Shown: one piece after another, positions 15,033 through 27,293 of the stretch
Position numbering within the stretch: the first letter of the stretch is position 1
Layout of the letters: every line of letters begins with the position of its first letter
Assembly: GCF_019456655.1 (NCBI RefSeq)
Contig: NZ_CP080332.1
Location: 3,534,001 to 3,598,000 of the forward strand
DNA from: Mycolicibacterium diernhoferi
Lineage (GTDB): Bacteria; Actinomycetota; Actinomycetes; Mycobacteriales; Mycobacteriaceae
Length of the DNA: 64,000 bases
Reading direction: 5' to 3'
Translations under genes and position numbers: made by a program
The notes under the pieces: generated by a model
What the model was told of the DNA's origin: nothing
Seen by the model: the letters and a program-made list of their open reading frames with translations, nothing else
Database searches by the model: none

Positions 15033-15824
15033 CTACACAGACAGCAACCGGTAGAGCCCGATCAATCCGACCACGACGATGACGGCCCGCAGCGCAGCCG
15101 GCGACAACCGCCGCCCGTAGTGCGCGCCGAGGAATCCGCCGATCAGCGAACCCACCGCGATCAGACCGGCCGCCACCCAGCTGATCCGGTCGAACGCCAC
15201 CGCGGTGTAGGCCAGCGCGGCCACGATGTTCACCAGCAGTGACAGCAGGTTCTTGGCGGCATTCATGCGCTGCATGTCCTCCGGCAGCAGTGCCCCCATC
15301 ACCGCGATCAGCAGGATGCCCTGGGCTGCGGTGAAGTAGCCGCCGTACACCCCGACCGCGAACGTGCCGGCAACCAACGCCGCCATCCGCGCCACACTGA
15401 CGTGCTCTTCCGATTGACCGAGAAACTCGGCGCGCCGCCGCGCCCAGACCTGAATACGCGGGCCGATCACCACCAACACCAGCGCCAGGACCAGCAGCAC
15501 CGGGACAACCTGTTGGAACACCTTCTCCGGCAGGTGCAGCAGCAGCCAGGCCCCGATCCCCGCGCCGATCAGCGACGCCGGGATCTGCCAGCGCAGCCGG
15601 TCCCACTGGCCGCGCAGTTCGCGGCGGTACCCCCAGGTGCCCGACACCCCACCGGCCACCAGCCCCACCGCATTCGACATCGTCGCGGTGACGGGCGGGA
15701 AGCCGAGCGCAACCAGCGTCGGGAAGGTGATCAGGGTGCCCGAGCCGACAACTGCATTGATCGCCCCGGCACCCACCCCGGCCAACGCGATCAGCAGCAT
15801 GTGGAGGGTGGACATTCCGGCCAC
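15033..15824 (-). CDS. TSUP family transporter (TauE/SafE-like)
   Basis: A 263-residue integral membrane protein starting MAGMSTLHMLLIALAG, with the TSUP N-terminal signature AGAINAVVGSGTLITFP and the repeat motif GVYGGYFTAAQGILLI in the second half; about eight membrane helices. It probably exports a small sulfur-containing or organic anion. It lies 12 bases after der and 38 bases before the polycysteine ORF of the next TSUP gene, so the two transporters are paralogous neighbours that could share transcripts, although the leader would regulate only the second. Confidence 0.85.
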   Translation of the reverse strand: MAGMSTLHMLLIALAGVGAGAINAVVGSGTLITFPTLVALGFPPVTATMSNAVGLVAGGVSGTWGYRRELRGQWDRLRWQIPASLIGAGIGAWLLLHLPEKVFQQVVPVLLVLALVLVVIGPRIQVWARRRAEFLGQSEEHVSVARMAALVAGTFAVGVYGGYFTAAQGILLIAVMGALLPEDMQRMNAAKNLLSLLVNIVAALAYTAVAFDRISWVAAGLIAVGSLIGGFLGAHYGRRLSPAALRAVIVVVGLIGLYRLLSV

Positions 15825-15836
15825 CCTACCCAGTGG

Positions 15837-17243
15837 CTAACGCTTCTTCGGAGCCCCGCGCTTCTCCCGGACCCGCACATTGATCCGGATCGGGCTGCCC
15901 TCGAAGCCGAACGTCTCGCGCAGCTTGCGCTCCAGGAACCGGCGGTAGCCGGCCTCCAGGAAGCCGCTGGTGAACAACACGAACGTCGGCGGACGCGTGG
16001 CCGCCTGAGTGGCGAACAGGATGCGGGGCTGCTTCCCGCCGCGCACCGGCGGCGGGGTCGCAGCCACGATCTCCTTGAAGAACGTGTTCAGCCGGCCGGT
16101 CGGGATGCGGGTGTCCCAGGACGCCAACGAGGTTTCCAGCGCCGGCACCAGCTTCTGCACCGCACGCCCGGTCTTGGCCGAGATGTTGACCCGCGGCGCC
16201 CACTGCAGCTGCGCCAGCTCGCGGTCGATTTCCTTGTCCAACACGTAGCGCCGGTCCTCGTCGACCAGATCCCACTTGTTGAAGGCCAACACCAGGGCCC
16301 GTCCGGCCTCGATCACCATGGTCAGCACCCGCTGGTCCTGCTCGGTGAGCGGCTGCGAACCATCGATCAACACGACGACCACCTCGGCGGCGTCGATCGC
16401 GCTGTGGGTGCGCACCGAGGCGTAGAACTCATGCCCGCTGGCCTGGCCGACCTTGCGACGCAACCCGGCGGTGTCGACGAAACGCCAAGTCTTGCCGCCC
16501 AATTCGATCAGCGAGTCCACCGGGTCCACGGTGGTGCCCGCGACGTCGTGGACCACCGAACGTTCGTCGCCGGCCAGCCTGTTCAGCAGTGAACTCTTGC
16601 CCACGTTCGGTTTACCGACCAGCGCGACGCGGCGCGGGCCGCCGGTCCCGCCACGGACCTCGGAGGCCTCGGGCAGCTTCTCCATCACCGTGTCCAGCAG
16701 GTCGGCGACACCACGCCCGTGTATGGCGCTGATCGGGTGCGGCTGGCCCAGGCCCAGCGACCACAGCGCTGCCGCGTCCGCCTCACCGCGCTCGGTGTCG
16801 ACCTTGTTGGCCGCCAGGAAAACCGGCTTACCGGAACGCTGCAGGCGTTTGGCCGCGGCCTCGTCGGCCGAGGTCGCCCCGACCACCGCGTCGACCACCA
16901 TGATGATCGCGTCGGCGGTCTGCATGGCCACGGTGGCCTGTTCGGCGACCTTCTGCTGCAGTCCCTTGGCGTCGGGTTCCCAGCCACCGGTGTCCTGCAC
17001 GACGAATCGGCGGCCGAGGTAGTTCGCGTCGTAGGAGACCCGGTCGCGGGTCACCCCCGGGATGTCCTGCACGACGGCCTCGCGGCGCCCCAGGATCCGG
17101 TTGACCAACGTGGACTTGCCGACGTTGGGCCGCCCCACGACGGCGAGCACCGGCGGCGGAGCGAGCTCCTCTTCCGCTACTTCATCGTCGAAAGTGCCGA
17201 CCTCCCAGTCACTCTCGTCGGACCAGGTACCGTCTTCAGTCAT
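15837..17243 (-). CDS. der: Ribosome-assembly GTPase Der (EngA)
   Basis: A 468-residue protein with two successive GTPase domains, the defining trait of Der: [13 protein letters not shown] (about residues 36-48) with NKVD, and [13 protein letters not shown] (about 210-222) with NKWD, followed by a C-terminal KH-like domain ending EKRGAPKKR. It acts in maturation of the 50S subunit. An acidic N-terminal extension of about 30 residues is typical of actinobacteria. The start overlaps the cmk stop by four bases, making it the last gene of the parA-scpAB-rluB-cmk-der operon. Confidence 0.97.
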   Translation of the reverse strand: MTEDGTWSDESDWEVGTFDDEVAEEELAPPPVLAVVGRPNVGKSTLVNRILGRREAVVQDIPGVTRDRVSYDANYLGRRFVVQDTGGWEPDAKGLQQKVAEQATVAMQTADAIIMVVDAVVGATSADEAAAKRLQRSGKPVFLAANKVDTERGEADAAALWSLGLGQPHPISAIHGRGVADLLDTVMEKLPEASEVRGGTGGPRRVALVGKPNVGKSSLLNRLAGDERSVVHDVAGTTVDPVDSLIELGGKTWRFVDTAGLRRKVGQASGHEFYASVRTHSAIDAAEVVVVLIDGSQPLTEQDQRVLTMVIEAGRALVLAFNKWDLVDEDRRYVLDKEIDRELAQLQWAPRVNISAKTGRAVQKLVPALETSLASWDTRIPTGRLNTFFKEIVAATPPPVRGGKQPRILFATQAATRPPTFVLFTSGFLEAGYRRFLERKLRETFGFEGSPIRINVRVREKRGAPKKR

Positions 17244-17926
17244 CGGCTCACTCCGGCCCGCTGCTGCACCAACTGCTGCAGATGAGCTATCACTTCCGCC
17301 TCGTTCATATCGCTGGTGTCCACGATCACCGCATCCTCGGCCGGCCGCAGCGGCGACACCGCGCGGGTGGAGTCGAGATGATCACGGCGCTTCACATCGG
17401 CGAGCACCGCCTCGTAGGCATCGCCGATGCCGTTGGCGATGTTCTGCGCGTTGCGCCGCCGCGCCCGCACCTCGGCCGAAGCCGTCAGGAAGATCTTCAC
17501 GTCGGCGTCCGGAAGCACCACGGTGCCGATGTCGCGGCCCTCGACCACCACCCCGCCGTCCTCGGCGGCGAGTTGACGCTGCAACTGCACCAGCCGGGCC
17601 CGCACGGCGGGCACCGCGGAGACCGCCGACACCGCGCCGGTGACCTCGTCACCGCGGATCTCCTGCGAGACGTCTTCTCCGGCAAGGAAAGCGAGATCCT
17701 CATCCGGGTTGTAGCCGACCGCCAGGTCGACACCGTCGGCCACCTCGGCCACCCGCTGTTCGTCGGCGAGGTCCACTCCGGCCCGCAGCACGGCCAGCGT
17801 GACGATCCGGTACATGGCCCCGGTGTTCAGGTAGCGCAGGCCCATGGCGCGCGCCAAACCACGTGACACCGTGGACTTCCCGGTACCTGCGGGCCCGTCA
17901 AGGGCAACCGTCAACACAGCACTCAC
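17240..17926 (-). CDS. cmk: Cytidylate kinase
   Basis: A 228-residue NMP kinase with the P-loop [16 protein letters not shown] at the N-terminus, the acceptor-side GAMYRIVTL motif and [19 protein letters not shown]. It phosphorylates CMP and dCMP to the diphosphates in the cytoplasm. The start is GTG at 17926, which overlaps the rluB stop (GTGA), and the stop overlaps der. The length matches actinobacterial Cmk (about 225-230). Confidence 0.97.
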   Translation of the reverse strand: MSAVLTVALDGPAGTGKSTVSRGLARAMGLRYLNTGAMYRIVTLAVLRAGVDLADEQRVAEVADGVDLAVGYNPDEDLAFLAGEDVSQEIRGDEVTGAVSAVSAVPAVRARLVQLQRQLAAEDGGVVVEGRDIGTVVLPDADVKIFLTASAEVRARRRNAQNIANGIGDAYEAVLADVKRRDHLDSTRAVSPLRPAEDAVIVDTSDMNEAEVIAHLQQLVQQRAGVSR

Positions 17927-18666
17927 ATTCCCACCGCCTGGTACAGCTCACCGATCTCCTTGCGGGTCAGCACGCGGATGCTGCCCGGGCGCATGTCACC
18001 GAGTTCGACCGAACCGATGTTGGTGCGCACCAGATCCTGGACCGGGAAACCCACCGAGGCCAGCAGCCGGCGGACGATGCGCTTGCGGCCCTCGTGCAGC
18101 GTCACCTTGACCATCGACTTGCCGGGCAGGGTGTCCACCAGCGCGAAATCGTCGACGGCCACCGGGCCGTCGTCGAGTTCCACCCCGGCGCGCAGCTTCT
18201 TGCCCAGCCCGCGCGGCACCGAGCCGGCGACGGTGGCCAGGTAGGTCTTGGGCACCTGATACGACGGGTGCATCAACCGGTGCGCGAGTTCACCGTCGTT
18301 GGTCAGTATCAACAGCCCCTCGGTGTCGGCATCCAGACGCCCGACGTGGAAGAGGTTCTTGTTGCCGCGCACCCGATGCTCCACCAGGTCGCCCACACAG
18401 GGCCGGCCCCGGTCGTCGGACATCGTCGAGTGCATACCGCGCTCTTTGTTGATCGCCAGGTACACCAGGGTGTCGTCGAGCAACACCCTGGCGCCGTCCA
18501 CCCGGATCTCCGAGTTGTCCGGGTCCACCCGGGTGCCCAGTTCGGTGACGATCCTGCCGTCCACCTCTACCCGGCCGTCCAGGATCATCCGCTCTGCGAC
18601 GCGACGGGAGGCAATTCCCGCCTGCGACAGCACTTTCTGTAACCGAACTCCATCCGGCTCGACCAT
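17923..18666 (-). CDS. rluB: 23S rRNA pseudouridine synthase, RsuA/RluB family
   Basis: A 247-residue protein from ATG 18666 ([17 protein letters not shown]). Residues 8-55 form an S4 RNA-binding domain ([20 protein letters not shown]), followed by the catalytic domain with [19 protein letters not shown], where the Asp of GRLDxxTxGLLL is the nucleophile. It should modify a uridine in large-subunit rRNA. The open frame extends upstream to 18762 but that part overlaps scpB, so the one-base-gap start is chosen. It is part of the scp-cmk-der operon. Confidence 0.92.
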   Translation of the reverse strand: MVEPDGVRLQKVLSQAGIASRRVAERMILDGRVEVDGRIVTELGTRVDPDNSEIRVDGARVLLDDTLVYLAINKERGMHSTMSDDRGRPCVGDLVEHRVRGNKNLFHVGRLDADTEGLLILTNDGELAHRLMHPSYQVPKTYLATVAGSVPRGLGKKLRAGVELDDGPVAVDDFALVDTLPGKSMVKVTLHEGRKRIVRRLLASVGFPVQDLVRTNIGSVELGDMRPGSIRVLTRKEIGELYQAVGM

Positions 18667-18667
18667 G

Positions 18668-19435
18668 TCAGTCCTTGTCCACATCGAAGCCCGACGGCTT
18701 GTCGGGCGCAGCGCGCGTACCGGCGAGCTTGGCGAATCGCGGTTCGTCGCTGAGGTTTTCACTCAGGTCATCGATGACATCGACATCGGGCAGCAGCGGC
18801 GCGATGTCTGGCAGGTCTGTCAGCGATGACAACCCGAGCCGTTCCAGGAACAGCTCGGTGGTGGCGAAAGTGACGGCGCCACTATCGGAATCGGTACCGG
18901 CCTCGGTGATCAGTCCGCGCGCCAGCAGGGTCCGCATGACCGCGTCGACGTTGACGCCGCGCACCGCGCTCACCCGGGCCCGGGTGACGGGCTGACGGTA
19001 GGCCACCACGGCCAGCGTCTCCAGGGCCGCGCGGGTCAGCTTGGAGCGCGCACCGTCGAGCAACAGCCGCTCCACATAGGGCGCATAACGCGCCCGGGTG
19101 TAGAGCCGCCAACCGCCGCCGGCCTCGCGCAGGTCGATACCGCTGCCCCGCTCGGTCAGTTCGGCGGCCAGTTCCCTGAGGGTGGACTCCACCCGCTGCT
19201 CCGGGTTGTCGGTGGCCGAGGCGAGCGCCTCGACGGTCACCGGGGTGTCCACCACCAGCAGCAGCGACTCCAGCACCGAGCGGAACTCGGCATCGTCGAG
19301 TTCGTCCTCGACGGCTTCCTCGAGGGTTTCGTCGAGGGTTTCGTCGAGAGCCGCACCGTCCTCGGGAGTCGACTCGGCGCCCGAGTCCGGTGCCGGGTTC
19401 GAGCCCGGTTCGGTATCGGTCACATCGTCGGTCAT
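18668..19435 (-). CDS. scpB: Segregation and condensation protein B
   Basis: A 255-residue protein. After an acidic N-terminal stretch of about 55 residues the core (LESLLLVVDTPVTVEALA... LTRAALETLAVVAYRQPVTRARVSAVRGVNVDAVMRTLLARGLI) matches the double winged-helix ScpB fold. ScpB joins ScpA and SMC in the condensin complex that compacts and segregates the chromosome. ATG 19435 overlaps the scpA stop (ATGA); the longer open frame to 19633 is rejected because it overlaps scpA in another frame. Confidence 0.95.
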   Translation of the reverse strand: MTDDVTDTEPGSNPAPDSGAESTPEDGAALDETLDETLEEAVEDELDDAEFRSVLESLLLVVDTPVTVEALASATDNPEQRVESTLRELAAELTERGSGIDLREAGGGWRLYTRARYAPYVERLLLDGARSKLTRAALETLAVVAYRQPVTRARVSAVRGVNVDAVMRTLLARGLITEAGTDSDSGAVTFATTELFLERLGLSSLTDLPDIAPLLPDVDVIDDLSENLSDEPRFAKLAGTRAAPDKPSGFDVDKD

Positions 19436-20256
19436 GAGTCTTCTTCCACTGCGGCTGCGAGGTGTTCGTTGGTTGGCCGATCTCCGGTCCACGAAACCTG
19501 GAGCACACCAAGCGGTTCTATCTGCTCGAATGCTACCGCCCTGGCACGGTACAGCTCCAATAGCGCCAGGAACCGCCCGACGATCTCCATCGGCCCTGAA
19601 CAGTCGGCCACCAGCTCGGAGAACGAGGCCCACTCCCCGATGCCGCGCACCTCCAGCAAGGCCATCAGCCGCTTGGCCTGCTCGGGCACCGACACCGGCT
19701 GGATGTGCAGATGGTCCAGTCGAACGGTCGGCACCGGACGCGGAGTGAACGCAGCGGCGGCGATCTGGGCGAACCGATCCGCGTCCACACCCAGCATGAC
19801 CTCGGGTAACAGCTGTTCGAACTGCGGTTCCAGCGACACCGCGCGCGGGTAGCTGCGCAGCGCGGCGGCCTCCAGTTCGGCGAACATCTCGGCGACGTGC
19901 TTGAACGCGCGGTACTGCAACAGCCGCGCGAACAGCAGGTCGCGCACCTCCAGCAGGGCCAGATCATCCTCGTCGTGCACCTCACCGGAGGGCAGCAACC
20001 GGGCCGCTTTGAGATCGAGCAGTGTGGCGGCAATCACCAGGAACGCGGTGGTCTCATCGAGCTCGAGGGTGCGCCCGATCTCCTTGGTGTAGGCGATGAA
20101 CTCATCGGTGACCCGATGCAGCGCGACCTCGGTGACGTCGAGGCGGTGCGCGAAGATCAACTGCAGCAGCAGGTCGAACGGGCCCTCGAAATTGCTCAGC
20201 CGGACCTGGAAGCCCTGAGCTGCTTCGGGAGCCTCGGTAGCTGCTGCGTCGTTCAC
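19432..20256 (-). CDS. scpA: Segregation and condensation protein A (kleisin)
   Basis: A 274-residue kleisin. The N-terminus has FQVRLSNFEGPFDLLLQLIFAHRLDVTEVALHRVTDEFIAY, the classic ScpA motif that binds SMC. The middle is a helical ScpB-binding part and the C-terminus a winged helix. It bridges SMC heads. The start GTG 20256 overlaps the parA stop by four bases. The genes parA, scpA and scpB together form a chromosome-segregation cluster. Confidence 0.95.
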   Translation of the reverse strand: MNDAAATEAPEAAQGFQVRLSNFEGPFDLLLQLIFAHRLDVTEVALHRVTDEFIAYTKEIGRTLELDETTAFLVIAATLLDLKAARLLPSGEVHDEDDLALLEVRDLLFARLLQYRAFKHVAEMFAELEAAALRSYPRAVSLEPQFEQLLPEVMLGVDADRFAQIAAAAFTPRPVPTVRLDHLHIQPVSVPEQAKRLMALLEVRGIGEWASFSELVADCSGPMEIVGRFLALLELYRARAVAFEQIEPLGVLQVSWTGDRPTNEHLAAAVEEDS

Positions 20257-21146
20257 GCGCCGAACCGGTCGATGACCTCACGGGCCAACGACCGATAAGC
20301 CAGGGCGCCAGTGGATTTCGGGGCCCAGCTGGTGATCGGCTCGCCGGCCACGCTGGTCTCCGGGAATCGCACGGTGCGGGTGATGACGGTGTCGAAGACC
20401 AGGTCACCGAACCGCTCGACCACCCGCGCCATCACCTCGCGGGCGTTGACGGTGCGCGGGTCGTAACGGGTCACCAGGATGCCGCTGATGTCCAGCTTCG
20501 GGTTCAGCCGGTCGCGGACCTTGTCGACGGTGTCGGTGAGCAGCGCCAGCCCGCGCAGCGAGAAGTACTCGCATTCGGTCGGGATGATCACCCCGTCGGC
20601 GCAGGCCAAGCCGTTCACGGTCAGCAGCCCCAGGGAGGGCTGGCAGTCGATCAGCACGTAGTCGTAGCGGTCCAGCACCGGGTAGAGCGCGCGGGCCAGC
20701 GACTGCTCGCGGCCCACCTCGTTGACCAGCTGGATCTCCGCTGCCGACAGGTCGATGTTGCTGGGCACCAGGTCCAGCCCGGGCACCCGCGTCTTGATGA
20801 CCACCTCGTCGATGGACACCCGCGGCTCGATCAGCACGTTGTGCACGGTGTGTTCGAGTTCGTAGTGCGGTACCCCCAGCCCGGCGGACAGCGCGCCCTG
20901 CGGGTCCAGGTCGACCAACAGCACCCGGCGGCCGTATTCGGCCAGGCTGGCACCCAGGTTGATGGTCGAGGTGGTCTTGCCGACGCCGCCCTTCTGGTTG
21001 CACATCGCGATGACCTTCGCGGGGCCGTGCACGCTGCGTGGCCGGGGTTCGGGGATGTCGCGCACCGGGCGGCCGGTGAGGCCCAGCTCGACCTCGGGGC
21101 TCGCGTCGGGGGTCACCATGCCCAACTGCAGGGCGTCGTCGCTCAT
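20253..21146 (-). CDS. ParA/Soj-family ATPase
   Basis: A 297-residue P-loop ATPase with the deviant Walker A CNQKGGVGKTTSTINLGASLAEYG, switch region DLDPQGALSAGLG and Walker B VLIDCQPSLG. It is a second ParA-type protein like M. tuberculosis Rv1708, not the parAB copy near the origin, since no parB follows. It heads the operon with scpA and scpB and probably works in chromosome or protein positioning. The N-terminal 45 residues are unordered. Confidence 0.92.
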   Translation of the reverse strand: MSDDALQLGMVTPDASPEVELGLTGRPVRDIPEPRPRSVHGPAKVIAMCNQKGGVGKTTSTINLGASLAEYGRRVLLVDLDPQGALSAGLGVPHYELEHTVHNVLIEPRVSIDEVVIKTRVPGLDLVPSNIDLSAAEIQLVNEVGREQSLARALYPVLDRYDYVLIDCQPSLGLLTVNGLACADGVIIPTECEYFSLRGLALLTDTVDKVRDRLNPKLDISGILVTRYDPRTVNAREVMARVVERFGDLVFDTVITRTVRFPETSVAGEPITSWAPKSTGALAYRSLAREVIDRFGA

Positions 21147-21262
21147 GACAAGCTCACGCTCGACCGCCGCAGGTCGGGGCCCTCATCCATGGCGAACATC
21201 GCAGCGAGTCTAACCGTGCAGAGCCCTCCACGAACGCAGACCCGCTGGCTAATGTCGCAGGT

Positions 21263-22033
21263 ATGAGCCTGACCAGACGTCTGCCGTTCCTGCGCTGGTC
21301 GTTCCTGCGGCTGGCCTGGGGCGCGCGCCACATCACCACGACCGGCCAGATCGGTGACGGCCGCGAGGCCGCCGCCGCCGACTTCGTGGAGACCCGGGCC
21401 CGGCCCGGCGATATCGACGACGTGATCGCCACCATCGATCGCTTCGCCTACGAGCACTCGTATCTGATCAACGTCGGCGACGAGAAGGGCCTGTTGCTCG
21501 ACGCGGCCGTGCGCCGGGCCGCCCCCTCGACCGCCCTTGAACTGGGCACCTACTGCGGGTACGGCGCGCTGCGCATCGTGCGGGCCGCACCGCGGGCCCG
21601 GGTGTTCTCGGTGGAGTTGTCCCCGGCCAACGCCGAGGTGGCCCGCCGGATCTGGGCCCATGCCGGGGTCGCGGACCGGGTCACCTGCGTGGTCGGCACC
21701 ATCGGCGACGGCGGCACCACCCTGGACAGGCTCGGGTTCTCCCCCGGGCAGCTGGACCTGCTGTTCCTCGACCACGACAAGGACGCCTACCTGACCGATC
21801 TGCGCGCCATCCTGGACCGCGGGTGGCTGCGTCGCGGTGCGGTGGTCGTCGCCGACAACGTCGGGATCCCCGGGGCACCCCGCTACCGCGCGTATATGAC
21901 CGAGCATCAGGGCACGCTGTGGCGGACCGTCGAACACAAGACGCACGCCGAGTATCAGACGCTGCTGCCCGACCTGGTGCTGGAGTCCGATTATCTGGGC
22001 GACCGACCCTCGCCGAGATCCGGACCCGCCTAG
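21263..22033 (+). CDS. SAM-dependent O-methyltransferase (COMT-like, family 3)
   Basis: A 256-residue protein with the AdoMet-binding motif ALELGTYCGYGALRIVRAAP, FSVELSPANAEVARRIWAHAG and the metal/acid motif LLFLDHDKDAYLTDL, as in catechol O-methyltransferase. It corresponds to Rv1703c of M. tuberculosis. The first 40 residues contain a short hydrophobic/basic segment. The substrate is unknown. It converges on the Amidase_6-like gene with a four-base overlap of the coding ends. Confidence 0.85.
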   Translation: MSLTRRLPFLRWSFLRLAWGARHITTTGQIGDGREAAAADFVETRARPGDIDDVIATIDRFAYEHSYLINVGDEKGLLLDAAVRRAAPSTALELGTYCGYGALRIVRAAPRARVFSVELSPANAEVARRIWAHAGVADRVTCVVGTIGDGGTTLDRLGFSPGQLDLLFLDHDKDAYLTDLRAILDRGWLRRGAVVVADNVGIPGAPRYRAYMTEHQGTLWRTVEHKTHAEYQTLLPDLVLESDYLGDRPSPRSGPA

Positions 22034-22629
22034 TTCACATGCAACAGGTAGGCGCGCGCACCCGGGTGGGTGAACTCGATTCGCCGCCCGACCGACAGGT
22101 CCCACGACCATTCGCGGTTGAGTCGCGACGGCGCCTGCTGAGTCACCAATGGGTGATTGTCATCGGTGAAACCGGTGACGATCGCGAGATGATCCACGAA
22201 GCCGTCCGCGGGCCCGATGTAGTCATACGCGATGATGTCGGCGAGCTCGGCGCCGCCGGCCGTGGGGTCACTCCAGTCGAGTTGCTTGATCGACGCCCGC
22301 CCGGAGGACACCATGAAGTTCTTGAAATGATCCGCCGAGGCCGCGGCCCGGGTCGGGCCCGGGTTCAACAACCCGGTCGCCAATTTCGATTTGTCGGAAC
22401 TGTTCGGCGCCCACTCCGTGGTGGGCGCCATCCCGCCATCCCATAAAGCCTGGGAAACGAAATAGGCGGAATTCGTACCGACGAATGCCAGCGGAGCGGT
22501 GTTGTAGAACTTCTTTGCGAACGTGACCGCCCCAAGCCGATCGAAATCGTCGAATGCCGATGCGGCGGGGGCGTTTACCACACCGGATACGACCAGACCG
22601 AGTAGCAATGTCAGGGATCTGATCACCAC
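22030..22629 (-). CDS. Secreted Amidase_6-like protein with altered catalytic site
   Basis: Read from GTG 22629 this gives 199 residues: VVIRSLTLLLGLVVSGVV and cleavage near ASA-FDD make a signal peptide, with AGGA upstream of the start. The mature part has the Amidase_6 layout: YNTAPLAFVGTNSAYFVSQALWDGG, then ADIIAYD and a C-terminal DHLAIVTGF. In the family the site reads DCTNFVSQ with a nucleophilic cysteine; here it is N-S-A-Y-F-V-S-Q, so serine (residue 54) takes the place of cysteine. The open frame upstream to 22797 lacks signal-peptide character and is not used. It may be a non-catalytic binder or a serine variant. Confidence 0.65.
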   Translation of the reverse strand: MVIRSLTLLLGLVVSGVVNAPAASAFDDFDRLGAVTFAKKFYNTAPLAFVGTNSAYFVSQALWDGGMAPTTEWAPNSSDKSKLATGLLNPGPTRAAASADHFKNFMVSSGRASIKQLDWSDPTAGGAELADIIAYDYIGPADGFVDHLAIVTGFTDDNHPLVTQQAPSRLNREWSWDLSVGRRIEFTHPGARAYLLHVN

Positions 22630-22880
22630 CGAACATCCTGTAGGGCATGCCGACTCGACCGAACCCGCACGCCATGCCGTCCACCTTCTGAGCCGTGCAC
22701 CGAACCTCCCCGATATCAACGTGTGCTTCGGCCAATGTTCGGTTCGCCAGACGCGTCCGTCCACTCGAAAGTGGCTGCAACGACGGCGCACCAACATATT
22801 TCAGCCGAACGGCCTACAACACGGCGCGGACTCTGCACAGCACCGGTCGCCGCGCGGAGCGGCCGAATCCGGTGATCGGG

Positions 22881-23828
22881 CTAGCGTGCCCGCGGGTGTG
22901 CGCCGGCCCACACCTCGCGCAGCGCGCTGACCGTCACCAGGGTGTAGATCTGGGTGGTGGTCACCGAGGCGTGACCCAGCAGTTCCTGCACGACGCGCAC
23001 GTCGGCGCCGCCCTCGAGCAGGTGCGTCGCGAACGAGTGCCGCATGGTGTGCGGGGAGACCGCCGAGGCGATGCCGGCGGCCTCTGCGGCGTCCTGCAGC
23101 ACCTGCCAGGCGCTCTGCCGGGACAACCGGCCGCCGCGGGCGTTGAGGAAGATCGCCGGGGTCCCCTTGCCGCGGCTCGCGAGACCCGGGCGCCCGCGCA
23201 CCAGATAGTTCTCCAGCGCACTGACCGCGGGCCGGCCGATCGGCACCAGACGCTGCTTGCCGCCCTTGCCGCGCAGGAGCACCGACCGCGATTCGGTGTC
23301 CACGTCGTCGACGTCCAGGCCGACGGCCTCGGAGATCCGCGCGCCGGTGGAGTAGAGGACCTCCAGCAGCGCCCGGTTGCGCAGGGTCAGCGGCCCGTCG
23401 GACTCCCGGTCGCCGCCGGCGGCCTCCAGCAGCGACACCACCTCGTCGAGGGTGAGGCTCTTGGGCAACCGGCGGGTCGGGGTCGGCGGTTTGACCGCCC
23501 GGGACACATCGGTCTCGACGACCCCCTCGGCGGTGAGGAACCGGTGCAGTCCGCGCACCGCGACCAGGGTGCGAGCCGCCGACACCGCCGAGAGCGCGGT
23601 CACCCCGTTGTCCGGGTCGCCCTTGCGCAGCGCCACCAGGAAGTCGCTGACGTCGTGCTCGCCGACCGCACGCAGATCGGCGATGCCCCGGCCGGTCAGG
23701 TGTTCGGCATAGCGGCGCAGATCACGCCGGTAGGAGCTCAGGGTGTTGGCCGCGACGCCGCGCTCGATGGTGAGGTGGTCCAGATAGCCCTGTATCTGTT
23801 CGTCCAGCACCCTCATCGCGGTCGTCAC
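22881..23828 (-). CDS. xerD: Tyrosine recombinase XerD
   Basis: A 315-residue recombinase with core-binding domain ([31 protein letters not shown]) and catalytic residues in [12 protein letters not shown] (Arg), [15 protein letters not shown] (His-x-x-Arg), [14 protein letters not shown] (His and nucleophilic Tyr). With XerC it resolves chromosome dimers at dif and is recruited by FtsK. It starts at GTG 23828, two bases after the Nudix gene stop, in the pyrG-nudix-xerD order conserved in mycobacteria. Confidence 0.95.
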   Translation of the reverse strand: MTTAMRVLDEQIQGYLDHLTIERGVAANTLSSYRRDLRRYAEHLTGRGIADLRAVGEHDVSDFLVALRKGDPDNGVTALSAVSAARTLVAVRGLHRFLTAEGVVETDVSRAVKPPTPTRRLPKSLTLDEVVSLLEAAGGDRESDGPLTLRNRALLEVLYSTGARISEAVGLDVDDVDTESRSVLLRGKGGKQRLVPIGRPAVSALENYLVRGRPGLASRGKGTPAIFLNARGGRLSRQSAWQVLQDAAEAAGIASAVSPHTMRHSFATHLLEGGADVRVVQELLGHASVTTTQIYTLVTVSALREVWAGAHPRAR

Positions 23829-23830
23829 TG

Positions 23831-26264
<2,434 letters not shown>

Positions 26265-26356
26265 TCAGGGCCTGCCGACCCACGGAAGTTCACCTTAACA
26301 CCAGCGCCGACAAGCCGCGCCTGGCGCGCCGGGGACGAGCAGTGTTCTACGTGGCT

Positions 26357-27289
26357 CTACTGCGGCACCGTGACCGACGTCGCACCCTGCCCGGTGCCGA
26401 ACCGGCCGGGTTGGCCGCCGCGCAGCAGCTCACCCAACGCCAACACGGTGGTGATGCGGCCGGACTCCACGTCGACGTTGTCGACGGTGCTGACCGCCCC
26501 GGACAGCGCCGCGTCGGACCGGATCACCGCGACCGCGGCGGTCCCCGACGCCGAGCCGTCCCGACCGGCGAGCACCGTGCCGCCGCCGTGCGGGGCCAGG
26601 CCGGCCGCGAAGCGCGCCACGGTGGCGCCCCGGTTGCCGGCGTCGTCTCCGAGCGCGCCGCCGGTGACGATCACCGCGGTGTCCGCGGCGCCGACCTTCT
26701 CGGTGCCGTAGGTGATGAATCCGGTGTCGCGCAGGGTGGCCAGCACGGTCTCGCGCTGGTCGTCGGCAACGGCGGGTTCCTTGCCGCGCAACACCGAGAT
26801 GCCGACAAGGTCACCGGCTTGGGAACCCTGGTCCACCGAGTTGGTGCTCAACTGGCGCCCGGTCGGCACGATCGGTGAATTCACCACCGAGAGCAGCTTT
26901 TCCGAGGAGTTGGCGTCGACGAACTGCGGGGTCAGCGCGATGGTGCCGCTCACCCCGGCCCCGGCCTGTCCGACCAGCCGCGTCACCGCGTCCACGTCGT
27001 TGTCGGTGGCATCGGGGGTCCGGAACAGCACCACCGCCTTGTCCCGCAGGGTGTCGCGCAGGATGCGCGGCGCCATGATCCCGTCGAACTCCCCCGCCGC
27101 ACTGAGCTTTTCGTTGAGTTCGTTCTTGTCGTCGTTGAGTGCGTCGATCTGGCTGCGCAGGTCCGCCTTGTCGCTGCGCAGGCCGGACAGCACGGTGTCG
27201 GAGAACAGTCCCGAGCCCAGCACCACACCGATGGCCAGTGCCAGGAAGACCGCCGCCAGCGAGATGGCGTGCGTGCGCAGTGAGATCAC
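26357..27289 (-). CDS. mctB: MctB family membrane protein (copper/outer-membrane protein, SteB-like)
   Basis: A 310-residue protein starting at GTG 27289. It has one N-terminal membrane segment (ISLAAVFLALAIGVVLGSGLF), a coiled coil (LRSDKADLRSQIDALNDDKNELNEKL) and a mixed alpha/beta extracytoplasmic domain. It is the homologue of M. tuberculosis Rv1698, linked to copper resistance, and lies next to steA as SteB does in Corynebacterium. The neighbouring gene suggests a part in the cell division envelope as well. It follows steA by four bases. Confidence 0.85.
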   Translation of the reverse strand: MISLRTHAISLAAVFLALAIGVVLGSGLFSDTVLSGLRSDKADLRSQIDALNDDKNELNEKLSAAGEFDGIMAPRILRDTLRDKAVVLFRTPDATDNDVDAVTRLVGQAGAGVSGTIALTPQFVDANSSEKLLSVVNSPIVPTGRQLSTNSVDQGSQAGDLVGISVLRGKEPAVADDQRETVLATLRDTGFITYGTEKVGAADTAVIVTGGALGDDAGNRGATVARFAAGLAPHGGGTVLAGRDGSASGTAAVAVIRSDAALSGAVSTVDNVDVESGRITTVLALGELLRGGQPGRFGTGQGATSVTVPQ

Positions 27290-27293
27290 GGTT

